DNA of 61,032 nt from SYIM01 sp039800325 (GTDB taxonomy: Bacteria > Pseudomonadota > Gammaproteobacteria > Burkholderiales > Burkholderiaceae_E), in the NCBI GenBank assembly GCA_039800325.1, contig JBDLQY010000221.1, forward strand, positions 1 through 61,032. The letters are read 5' to 3'. Positions 46,797-54,877 of the stretch are shown one piece after another (position 1 is the stretch's first letter; each line of letters starts with the position of its first letter). The position numbers and the translations under genes were made by a program. The notes below the pieces were generated by a model. The model was not told the origin of the DNA and made no database searches. It worked only from the letters and a program-made list of their open reading frames with translations.

Positions 46797-47042
46797 GTCC
46801 ATCGGGGGTTTAAGCGGGGGATTTTTTGCCGGAAGCTTGATGCAAGCGACCCGGTTTTCGCTTTAAGCGATTCGGCTGTGCGCAAGGCGGCTGTGCGCGA
46901 AGCGGTCCGGGCCTAGTTCAACGGTGCGTTTAACCGTGGCCTCAACTATGTGGGGCGTCTGGCGTGGCAGACCATGCATGAAAACCGATGCAACGTCGTG
47001 GCTTTGCTGGCTTAAGGTCCCACCCGGTTTGGGCGCAAACGT
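46797..47042. other. intergenic stretch without a recognised gene
   Basis: About 245 bases lie between the groESL promoter and the end of the SDR gene. A near-perfect short duplication (GGCTGTGCGC twice, near 46873-46898) is visible. A 32-codon open stretch at 46918-47015 resembles no family convincingly. No terminator with a T-run was found. Confidence 0.5.
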
Positions 47043-47810
47043 TTAGTCGTCGACCGCCACCGTGTAGTTGAGGGGTAGGCGTCCACCATCCGGATAAATG
47101 ATCTGGCCGGTGATGTACGACGAATCGTCGCTGGCGAGAAATAGTGCGACCGAAGCGATTTCCTCGGGTTCGCCCAGTCGCCTCATCGGTGTTCGCGACA
47201 TGATTTTTCTGCGGGCCGCCTCTGAGCCCAGCACCGCTTTACGGGCCAGGTCGGTTGCGATGGTCCCGGGCCCAATACCGTTGACGCGAATGCCGTGTTC
47301 GACCAGCGACAGCGCCATACCTCGCGTCAGCTGGTTGACCGCACCTTTTGAGACCGCGTACGCAATCTGGTCGGGGATGATCAAAAGGGCATTCACGCTG
47401 GACATATTCACGATGGCTCCGCCCCCGCCCTGAGCCACCATCTGCCGTGCCGCCGACTGGCCGAGCGTGAAGTACGCACGCAGGTTAAGCGCCATGACTC
47501 GATCGAAGTCGGCCTCAGTGAGCTCGAGAAAATGAGCCGCGTGCGTAATGCCAGCGTTATTGACCAAAATATCGAGACGGCCAAAGCGATCGACAGCCGT
47601 TTTCACCATACCGGCGGCGACCCCCGGGCGGGTGAGGTCACCCTGGGCGTAGCGGGCACCCGGCACTGATTGTTCAAGCCGGTGTCCACCTGCTTCATCG
47701 ATATCAACGATCAAAACCTGAGCGCCCTCCTGAGCGAACCGGCGCACGATTGCCGACCCAATGCCGCCAGCACCACCGCTTACCAGCGCTACTTTTCCCT
47801 GCAAACGCAT
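47043..47810 (-). CDS. short-chain dehydrogenase/reductase
   Basis: The start at ATG 47810 has AGGAGG six bases upstream; the longer frame to 47870 adds an arginine-rich leader without support. The 255-residue SDR has KVALVSGGAGGIGSAIVRRF, LVNNAGITHA, catalytic NMSSVNA and YAVSKGAVNQL, and SYITGQIIYPDGG. An acidic VDIDEAG after the second strand suggests NAD(H). The substrate is unknown. It is divergent from the PBP4 gene. Confidence 0.88.
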   Translation of the reverse strand: MRLQGKVALVSGGAGGIGSAIVRRFAQEGAQVLIVDIDEAGGHRLEQSVPGARYAQGDLTRPGVAAGMVKTAVDRFGRLDILVNNAGITHAAHFLELTEADFDRVMALNLRAYFTLGQSAARQMVAQGGGGAIVNMSSVNALLIIPDQIAYAVSKGAVNQLTRGMALSLVEHGIRVNGIGPGTIATDLARKAVLGSEAARRKIMSRTPMRRLGEPEEIASVALFLASDDSSYITGQIIYPDGGRLPLNYTVAVDD

Positions 47811-47950
47811 CACAAGCCTCCTTCGTCGACGGCCCGACCTGCTCGAGCGCCCTGCGCTCAGCTGCGGCACACCCCTTTCTTGGAAGGATAGCCAGCGGGG
47901 CGGTCTGGGCGATTCTAATGGGCGATAATAAAACCCGGAATGATGAGTTC

Positions 47951-49471
47951 ATGATCACACGGCTGCGTCGGCAATCACAACAGTTTTGGTGGCTCCGGTG
48001 GCTCCATCGGCTTTGCCCTGCCCACCGGTTTCGGGGCGCGGGGTCGCTGCTCGGACTGCTGCTGCTTTGGACGCTTGGCCTTGCGCTCACCGCCGCGCAT
48101 GCGGCCGAGCCACCAGCGCCCATCGCCGCCTGGATCAAAACAGCGGGTGTGGCGTCTGACCGAACTGGCCTCATCGCGCTGCCCCTTGACGGTGGCCCTG
48201 CGCTGATTCAATGGAATTCGCAGCGATCCCTTAACCCGGCATCGGCGATGAAGCTGCTGACCACCCATGTGGCTCTGTCCGTCATGGGTCCTGAGCATCG
48301 CTGGGTTACTGCGGTGCACCTGGATGGCGAACTGCGCGAGGGGGTGTTGCGCGGCAATCTGGTGCTGCGCGGCGGCGGGGATCCCAAGCTCGTGATCGAA
48401 GATCTCACCGAGCTCATCAGTCGAATTCGCGCCGCGGGCCTGCGCGAGATTCGCGGCGATCTGGTGATTGATGATGGTCTTTTCGATCTGGCAGCCGACC
48501 GCAGTGCGCCTATCGACGGTGATGCTTCGCAACCCTACAACGTGGGGCCTCATGCTGCGCTCATGAACTTTAAAGCGACGCGCGTTGTTGTAAAGCCTGT
48601 TGCCGAGCAGGTTCGAATTTCCCTCGATCCGCCCATCGCAGACGTACGGATCGTCAACGAACTCAAGCTGATCAGTGGCCCCTGCCAGGCGGGTGGGCAG
48701 TCGCTTTGGGTGCGCGAGTCGCCCGCTCCGGTCGAGGCCGGTTCCGTCGCGCGGCCAGCCATTCATGTGGCAGGTCGCTACTCGCCCGCCTGTGGCGAGC
48801 AGGCGTTGTTTGCGGCCGTTCTGTCTCACCGACACTTTATTCACGGCTTCTTCAAGGCGGCGTGGCTTTCAGCCGGTGGGGTGCTCACTGGAACGACCCG
48901 CGTCGAGTCGCATGCTGCGCGCGGCGAGCCCTGGTTGCGATGGGTATCGCCGCGCACGCTGGCTGATGTGGTGCAGGACATCAATAAATTCAGCAATAAC
49001 GTGATGACCCGCCAGGTACTCTTGGGAATCGCGGCTCGCGATGGAACTCCTGCGACGCCTGAAGGTGCTCGAGAGCGAGCCCGCGTATGGCTTGAGCAGC
49101 GCGGGCTCGCCGATGCGAGCCTTTACATCGACAATGGCTCGGGTTTGTCGCGTGACGAGCGAATCAGTGCACTGGCGCTGGCGCGTCTGTTAGTGCACGC
49201 CGCAGGTACGTCTCACGGCGAACTCTTGCGCGTGTCACTTCCCCAGGTGGGTGTCGATGGCACCATGCGCCATCGGCTGGCAAGGCACCCGGTTTCGGGG
49301 CGCGCCTTTATCAAGACAGGCAGCTTGCGCGATGTGCGTTCGATTGCGGGCTATGTTGATGCGGCCTCTGGCAAGCGGTATGCGGTCGTGCTCATCTTCA
49401 ATGGCGAGCCCATACTGGGTGCCCAGCCTGCGCAGGATGCATTTTTGCGTTGGATTTACGAAAACGGCTGA
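47951..49471 (+). CDS. dacB: D-alanyl-D-alanine carboxypeptidase/endopeptidase (PBP4)
   Basis: The start at ATG 47951 gives 506 residues; ATG 47918 is possible, and still longer frames overlap the divergent SDR. A long basic N-terminus precedes an export helix, GSLLGLLLLWTLGLALTAAHA. Penicillin-binding motifs are complete: SAMK (Ser98 to Lys101), SNN in KFSNNVMTRQ, and KTG in FIKTGSLRD. It trims or cleaves peptidoglycan cross-links in the periplasm. Length and motif order agree with PBP4 (class C low-molecular-weight PBP). Confidence 0.92.
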   Translation: MITRLRRQSQQFWWLRWLHRLCPAHRFRGAGSLLGLLLLWTLGLALTAAHAAEPPAPIAAWIKTAGVASDRTGLIALPLDGGPALIQWNSQRSLNPASAMKLLTTHVALSVMGPEHRWVTAVHLDGELREGVLRGNLVLRGGGDPKLVIEDLTELISRIRAAGLREIRGDLVIDDGLFDLAADRSAPIDGDASQPYNVGPHAALMNFKATRVVVKPVAEQVRISLDPPIADVRIVNELKLISGPCQAGGQSLWVRESPAPVEAGSVARPAIHVAGRYSPACGEQALFAAVLSHRHFIHGFFKAAWLSAGGVLTGTTRVESHAARGEPWLRWVSPRTLADVVQDINKFSNNVMTRQVLLGIAARDGTPATPEGARERARVWLEQRGLADASLYIDNGSGLSRDERISALALARLLVHAAGTSHGELLRVSLPQVGVDGTMRHRLARHPVSGRAFIKTGSLRDVRSIAGYVDAASGKRYAVVLIFNGEPILGAQPAQDAFLRWIYENG

Positions 49472-49517
49472 AGCCTCTTAACCAGACGCTGGCCCACCGA
49501 ATTGGTGATAAGCCGCT

Positions 49518-51074
49518 TCAAAGACTCAGAGAGTCCCACAGCGAATCGACCCGTGCCTTTACTGCGGGATCCATGCTGATGGGTCGCCCCCACTCGCGCG
49601 ATGTCTCGCCGGGCCACTTGCCGGTAGCGTCAATGCCCATCTTTGAGCCCAGACCCGATACCGGGGATGCGAAGTCGAGGTAATCGATGGGCGTGTTCTC
49701 GACCATGACGGTGTCTCGAGCCGGGTCCACGCGCGTGGTGAGTGCCCAGATGACTTCTCGCCACTGGCGAATATCAACGTCATCGTCAACCACGATGATG
49801 AGCTTGGTGTACATGAATTGTCGCAAAAAGCTCCAGATGCCGAACATGACTCGCTTGGCATGACCTGGATACTGCTTGCGCATCGACACCACAGCCAGGC
49901 GATATGAACAACCTTCCGGAGGCAGGTAGAAGTCGACGATCTCGGGGAACTGGCGGCACAAAATAGGAACGAAAACCTCATTGAGGGCGACGCCCAGAAT
50001 GGCTGGCTCATCCGGCGGCTTTCCAGTGTATGTAGAGTGGTAAATCGGGTCTCGGCGATGCGTGATGCGGTCTATGGTGAACACCGGAAACCAATCCTGT
50101 TCGTTGTAATAGCCAGTGTGGTCGCCAAACGGGCCTTCAAGTGCCATCTCATAGCCCGTGAGCGCGGCCTGGGGTAATGGCCCCTGCCACCCCAGCCGCG
50201 CCGCGTGTGCGCGCGTGAGTTCCCCGTCTGCATCGGGACGGATGTTGCCCTCAAGCACAATCTCTGCACTGGCCGGTACCTTTAGGTCGCTACCCAGGCA
50301 GCGCGCAAGTTCGGTGCGACTGCCGCGCAGCAAGCCCGCGAACTGGTATTCGGACAGATTGTCCGGCACGGGTGTGACCGCACCCAAGATTGTGGCGGGG
50401 TCTGCGCCCAGGGCGACCGCGATCGGAAAGGGCGAGCCCGCGTGCGCGCGCGCGTGATCTCGAAAATCGAGTGCGCCGCCGCGATGGGCCAACCAGCGCA
50501 TGATGGTCTGGTTCCGTGAAATGACCTGCTGGCGGTAAATACCCAGATTTTGTCGAGGTTTTCCAGGGCCGCGAGTGACCACAAGGCCCCAGGTGATGAG
50601 CGGCGCTGCATCGTCGGGCCAACAGGTTTGAACCGGGAGCATGTCCAGGTCGACGGCTGAACCCTCGTGCACAGTCTGCTGACACGCCGGCGAACTCACC
50701 TCGCGTGGGCTCATGTTGAGCACCTGTCGCAACACCGGGAGTTTTTCCCATGCGTCGCGCAGTCCGCGAGGGGGCTCCGGCTCTTTGAGATAGGCAAGCA
50801 GACGTCCGACTTCCCGCAAGGCTTCCGTGGAGTCTTCGCCCATACCCATGGCAACTCGATGCGGCGTGCCAAACAGGTTAGCGAGTACAGGTATGGGCCA
50901 GGTACGTTGACCGTCACGTACCTGCTCGAACAGTAGCGCAGGGCCCTCGTTGCGCAACACCCGGTCGGCAATCTCGGTCATCTCCAGTTTTGGAGAAACA
51001 CCAACCGAAATTCGTTTGAGTTCGCCTTGGGTTTCAAGTTGCCGGATGAAGTCGCGCAGGTCTTCGTATTTCAT
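49518..51074 (-). CDS. ubiD: UbiD-family prenylated-FMN decarboxylase
   Basis: This 518-residue enzyme begins MKYEDLRDFIRQLETQGELKRI, the classic UbiD N-terminus. Other matches are GMGEDSTEALREVGRLLA, GIYRQQVISRNQTIMRW, the metal/prFMN region LEGPFGDHTGYYNEQD and FLPPEGCSYR-like DFYLPPEGCSY. It decarboxylates octaprenyl-4-hydroxybenzoate in ubiquinone synthesis, using cofactor made by UbiX. It is convergent with dacB and divergent from the region with the possible RNA. Confidence 0.95.
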   Translation of the reverse strand: MKYEDLRDFIRQLETQGELKRISVGVSPKLEMTEIADRVLRNEGPALLFEQVRDGQRTWPIPVLANLFGTPHRVAMGMGEDSTEALREVGRLLAYLKEPEPPRGLRDAWEKLPVLRQVLNMSPREVSSPACQQTVHEGSAVDLDMLPVQTCWPDDAAPLITWGLVVTRGPGKPRQNLGIYRQQVISRNQTIMRWLAHRGGALDFRDHARAHAGSPFPIAVALGADPATILGAVTPVPDNLSEYQFAGLLRGSRTELARCLGSDLKVPASAEIVLEGNIRPDADGELTRAHAARLGWQGPLPQAALTGYEMALEGPFGDHTGYYNEQDWFPVFTIDRITHRRDPIYHSTYTGKPPDEPAILGVALNEVFVPILCRQFPEIVDFYLPPEGCSYRLAVVSMRKQYPGHAKRVMFGIWSFLRQFMYTKLIIVVDDDVDIRQWREVIWALTTRVDPARDTVMVENTPIDYLDFASPVSGLGSKMGIDATGKWPGETSREWGRPISMDPAVKARVDSLWDSLSL

Positions 51075-51196
51075 GAGGGCGGAATCCAGGCTGATGAACG
51101 GTTATGAATCTTCGCACGGCCTTTGGTGTAGATTTGAACTTAGGATGACGAACTGCAGGCACATCCGCGCGGCGCCTGACTCCGTGACGTTACAAT

Positions 51197-51379
51197 AGAG
51201 CCTTGTTTGATACTTCGGTCGATACAGCGATCTGTTCGGCCTGTTCTGGGTTCCTGAGCTGGTGCCGCCTGTGTGCAGCTAATGGAACATGGTGTTGCCC
51301 CAGGTGGCGAAGTCGAGACATACGTCTTGATCCCCTCGGGCCTCGAGCTTACGAATGTGTGGCGCACTAATGCGCCTTT
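51197..51379 (+). ncRNA. candidate structured RNA or leader upstream of a lytic transglycosylase
   Basis: A -10-like TACAAT lies at 51191-51196. The following ~180 bases have no credible protein but contain several stems: GGCC/CTGGG (51238-51250) with CCCAG/GGC (51299-51308), enclosing GTTCC-AGCTG with CAGCT-GGAAC (51250-51288). A separate hairpin is CGAGAC with GTCTTG (51314-51329). It ends in a terminator-like stem GGCGCA-CTAA-TGCGCC plus TTT (51361-51379). No -35 was found. It does not match tmRNA, SRP or RNase P signatures. A 6S-like RNA is one possibility, a regulatory leader another. Confidence 0.35.
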
Positions 51380-51477
51380 CCCGTCCGGCCCCTTATGCCA
51401 GGCAGGGATATTGTCAATCTTGAATCAATCCAACTGACTGCTGGCGTACCTCATGCGTCGGCCCCGGGGGAGATTTC

Positions 51478-52263
51478 ATGATAAGTACAGAGTCAATGCA
51501 TCTAACGGTACCTCGGTCGCTGAAGTTGATGTGCCTTCGAGGTTTGAAGCTTGTTGTGCTGGCACTCAGCGTGCTCGCACTCGAAGTGGTGTTATTGCCG
51601 CGTGAACTGCGCCTGGGGCCGTCCGAGCGCGATGCGCTGCAGGCGCGTCCGATGTTTGCGCGAAGCGCGGTCTCGGTTGCTGATGACAGCTCAGCCGAGA
51701 CCTCAAAGGCTTCGCCGGAATTGAACGTGGCGTCGTTGACCGACGAGCAGCGGGCTGTGGCGGGCTTTATCGCGCAGAAGTATCGCTTGGACGTCGAAAC
51801 CGTCGAGAGCGTGGTGCGCGTGGCTTATCTGGCAGCTCAGTCAGTCAACATTGACCCGCTGCTGGTACTGGCCATTATCTCGGTCGAGTCAGCCTTCAAT
51901 CCGACCGCGCAGAGCCGTCGCGGTGCGCAGGGTCTGATGCAGGTCAGAACTCGGGTACACGCTGAGCGCTTTGAGCCTTTTGGTGGTCGCCTTGCGGCCT
52001 TTGATCCCTGGGCCAACATCCATGTGGGCATTTCTATTTTCAAGGATTACCTTGCGCGTGAGGGTACGGTCGAGCGCGCGTTGAAGTCGTATGTTGGAGC
52101 CGCACAGCGGCCTCACGATGGCGGCTATGGCGCGAAAGTACTCGGTGAACGTGCGCGACTGTCGGCCGTGGCTCGCGGTCAAGAACCCCTGGCGGCTTCG
52201 ACACGGGGTGAGCACCCGTTTACGGGCTCATCGGCAGGCGACACACGTCGCCTCGGCGGCTGA
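51478..52263 (+). CDS. membrane-anchored lytic transglycosylase (SLT domain)
   Basis: This 261-residue protein has a membrane anchor near residues 22-40 and an SLT domain at about 110-220. The catalytic Glu137 is in IISVESAFNPTAQS, followed by GAQGLMQVRTRVH and NIHVGISIFKDYL. It cleaves the glycan strand of peptidoglycan in the periplasm. GGGGGAG six bases before ATG 51478 supports the start. A possible upstream RNA or leader ends about 100 bases before it. The C-terminal ~35 residues are low complexity. Confidence 0.92.
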   Translation: MISTESMHLTVPRSLKLMCLRGLKLVVLALSVLALEVVLLPRELRLGPSERDALQARPMFARSAVSVADDSSAETSKASPELNVASLTDEQRAVAGFIAQKYRLDVETVESVVRVAYLAAQSVNIDPLLVLAIISVESAFNPTAQSRRGAQGLMQVRTRVHAERFEPFGGRLAAFDPWANIHVGISIFKDYLAREGTVERALKSYVGAAQRPHDGGYGAKVLGERARLSAVARGQEPLAASTRGEHPFTGSSAGDTRRLGG

Positions 52264-52315
52264 CGCACGCTGCAAGTGCAGAGCAATTAAGGCGCGCAGT
52301 CTTCCTGCTAAATTC

Positions 52316-53503
52316 TTAGCCCTGACGCAGAAAATGTGCGATGCGCTCGACGGCCTGCTCAAGCAAATCTTGCCGGGTGGCATAAGACAGGCGCAAATAG
52401 CGTTGCGACTGATGAACACCAAAGTCTCGGCCCGGAACAATCGAAACATGTGCCCGGTCAAGCAGCGCCTCGGCAAATTCGCTGCTGTCATCCGCATGGG
52501 CGCTGCAGTCCAGCCAAACATAGAAAGCACCGTCAGGCGTTACCGGTACGCTCAATCCAGCCTGTCGTAGCGCGGGCACGATGAAGTCACGTCGCTGACG
52601 AAAAGACTCCCGCTGCGCCTCAAAGATGTCGCGCGACGCGGGGGTGAAGCAGGCAAGGGCTGCGCGTTGGGCCAGCGCTGAAGCGCAGATGAACAGGTTT
52701 TGCGATAACTTCTCAAACGTGGCGACCAGCGCGGGGGGCACAACCAGCCAGCCCAGGCGCCAGCCAGTCATGCTGTAGTACTTAGAAAAGCTGTTGGTAA
52801 CGATGATGTCATCGCCCCAGCTGAGTGCCGAGCTCGGCTGTGCGCCGTAGGTGAGGCCCAGATAGATTTCGTCGACAATGCAAAATCCATTTCGCGCACG
52901 AATGGCGCGGATGATCTCGCCCATTTCCTCACGCGCGATTGAGGTGCCTGTAGGGTTTGCAGGCGATGCCAGCAGAGCGCCTACGGTGTCCGGGCGCCAG
53001 TGCGCCTGCACCACCTCGCGGGTCATTTGAAACGCCGTGTCCGGCCCCACCGGAACAGCCTCTGGAATGCCATCAACAGCCGCCACGAAGTGACGATTAC
53101 AGGGGTAACTTGGGTCGGTTAGCAGCACCCGATCACCCGGATTAATGAGGGCAGTACAGGCCAGTGATAGCGCTGCCGATGCGCCGGCTGTGATGATGAT
53201 GCGGGATGGATCGATATTCAGTCCGAAACGATCGTGATAATCGCGAGCGATGGCTTCTCGAAGAGGCGCGATGCCCAGTGCGGGTGTGTACTGACTGAGG
53301 CCGGCTTCAGCTGCTTGGGCCAGTGCCTTGACGACATCGGGCGCTGCCGTGAAATCAGGCTCGCCAATATTCATCTGTATGACGGGATGACCGGCGGCAG
53401 CCAGTGCGTTAGCCCGCTTGACCAGCTCCATCACGTGAAAGGGCGCGATGTGCTGAACCCGATTAGCGACCCGGGCCCTGCGTTCGGTTGTACCAGAAAT
53501 CAT
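52316..53503 (-). CDS. class I PLP-dependent aminotransferase
   Basis: This 395-residue fold-type I aminotransferase has GEPDF at 47-51, the phosphate-cup TAGASAALSLA, SPANPTGTS (170-178), VDEIYLGLTYG, and Schiff-base Lys241 in NSFSKYYSMTGWRLGW. It resembles aspartate/alanine-type transaminases of the AAT-I subgroup. Specificity cannot be set by eye. It lies 14 bases downstream of the AgxT-like gene, so the two aminotransferases are probably made together. Confidence 0.92.
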   Translation of the reverse strand: MISGTTERRARVANRVQHIAPFHVMELVKRANALAAAGHPVIQMNIGEPDFTAAPDVVKALAQAAEAGLSQYTPALGIAPLREAIARDYHDRFGLNIDPSRIIITAGASAALSLACTALINPGDRVLLTDPSYPCNRHFVAAVDGIPEAVPVGPDTAFQMTREVVQAHWRPDTVGALLASPANPTGTSIAREEMGEIIRAIRARNGFCIVDEIYLGLTYGAQPSSALSWGDDIIVTNSFSKYYSMTGWRLGWLVVPPALVATFEKLSQNLFICASALAQRAALACFTPASRDIFEAQRESFRQRRDFIVPALRQAGLSVPVTPDGAFYVWLDCSAHADDSSEFAEALLDRAHVSIVPGRDFGVHQSQRYLRLSYATRQDLLEQAVERIAHFLRQG

Positions 53504-53517
53504 GTGCCCGGCTGCCT

Positions 53518-54771
53518 TTATCGGGCAGGGGATCGGGCTGCACCACCTGGGTGCGCCATCGCACTGTGCGCGAGAAAATCAATGGCCGCCTGAATACCGC
53601 CCCGCTGATGCGGCACCCCGGCCACCAACAGACCCATTTCAATACCCGATAGCGTACCCATCAGGCTGAGATCATTGAAGTCGCCCAGGTGTCCGATGCG
53701 AAAGACCCAGCCAGCGAGACGGCCAAGCCCTGTACCCAGCGACATATTGAAGTGTTGCAGCACAGCGCGACGGAATGCATCTGCATCGTGGCGCTTACCG
53801 GTGGCTGGGTTGGTTGGCATAACCACCGCGGTCAGGGCGGGGCTGTATTCGGCCGGGTTCTGGCATAGCAGTTCGAGACCCCAAGCCGTGACGGCACGCC
53901 GGGTCGCCTCAGCGTGCCGCTGATGGCGAGCGAACACCTGCGGCAGGCCCTCGGCCAGCAGCATGTCGATAGCTTCAGCAAGCCCGTATAACAAGTTGGT
54001 CGAAGGGGTACTGGGCCAATAACCCTTTTCATTGGCAGTAATGATTTCCTGCCAGTCCCAGTAGGCGCGTGGCAGGCGGGCGCTACGGCTGGCAGCCAGC
54101 GCCTTGGCACTGACCGCATTGAAGGACAGGCCTGGCGGCAGCATGAGACCCTTTTGCGAGCCCGCCACCGTGACATCGACACCCCATTCATCATGCCGGT
54201 AGTCAACCGATCCCAGCGATGAAATCGTGTCGACCATCAGTAGGGCCGGATGCCCGCAGGTATCAATGGCCTGACGCACCGCGGCGATGTTTGACGTGAC
54301 GCCCGTCGAGGTCTCATTGTGGACTACACAGACCGCTTTGATGGCGTGCGCTTTGTCATCCGAAAGACGCTGGGCGATGGCTGCGGCATTCACGCCCTGT
54401 CGCCAGTCGCCCGCGATAAATTCAGGCTGCAGTCCAAGGCGCTCAGCGAGTCGCTTCCAGAGGGTGGCGAAGTGGCCGGTTTCGGCCATCAGAATATGGT
54501 CTCCGGGTGACAGCGTGTTGACCAGTGCCGCCTCCCATGCGCCAGTGCCCGAAGCCGGATAAATGACCACGGGTTGGGCCGTCTGAAAAATCTGCCGTAT
54601 ACCGCTGAGTACCTTGAGTCCCAGCTGCTGAAATTCAGGGCCGCGATGGTCTATGGTGGGATGATCTATGGCCCGCAGGACCCGATCCGGGACATTGGTA
54701 GGGCCCGGGATCTGCAGGAAATGTCGCCCGCTTGCATGGGTATCAAGCATTACGCCACTGGGAAGTTTCAT
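53518..54771 (-). CDS. alanine/serine-glyoxylate aminotransferase
   Basis: The start at ATG 54771 has AGAGG five bases upstream; longer frames reach into the divergent gene region. The 417-residue class V PLP enzyme has IPGPTNVPDRVLRAIDHPTI, DHRGPEFQQL, HNETSTGVTSN, MVDTISSLGSVD and Lys207 in GSQKGLMLPPGL, matching serine-glyoxylate and alanine-glyoxylate aminotransferases (AgxT/SgaA). It would detoxify or use glyoxylate, giving glycine. It is upstream of a second aminotransferase and divergent from the D-2-hydroxyacid dehydrogenase gene. Confidence 0.92.
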   Translation of the reverse strand: MKLPSGVMLDTHASGRHFLQIPGPTNVPDRVLRAIDHPTIDHRGPEFQQLGLKVLSGIRQIFQTAQPVVIYPASGTGAWEAALVNTLSPGDHILMAETGHFATLWKRLAERLGLQPEFIAGDWRQGVNAAAIAQRLSDDKAHAIKAVCVVHNETSTGVTSNIAAVRQAIDTCGHPALLMVDTISSLGSVDYRHDEWGVDVTVAGSQKGLMLPPGLSFNAVSAKALAASRSARLPRAYWDWQEIITANEKGYWPSTPSTNLLYGLAEAIDMLLAEGLPQVFARHQRHAEATRRAVTAWGLELLCQNPAEYSPALTAVVMPTNPATGKRHDADAFRRAVLQHFNMSLGTGLGRLAGWVFRIGHLGDFNDLSLMGTLSGIEMGLLVAGVPHQRGGIQAAIDFLAHSAMAHPGGAARSPAR

Positions 54772-54877
54772 GACAACCTCTTTCAGATTGGTTGACATTG
54801 TATGCTCTGGCCGCCCTGGCCTCGTCCGTTCCCAGCGATGACGATCCAGTACGTTTAAGGCTGCCCCGCATCTACCC

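Noticed and set aside
46918..47015. Possible fragment of an RND efflux gene (FNRGLNYVGRL-like)
   Set aside because: Only a short, weak resemblance; stops flank it and no neighbouring similarity was found.
51197..51379. tmRNA, SRP RNA or RNase P RNA
   Set aside because: The diagnostic sequences of these RNAs (tag ORF and tRNA-like ends, GGAAGGAAGCA-type SRP loop, GAGGAAAGTCC) are absent.
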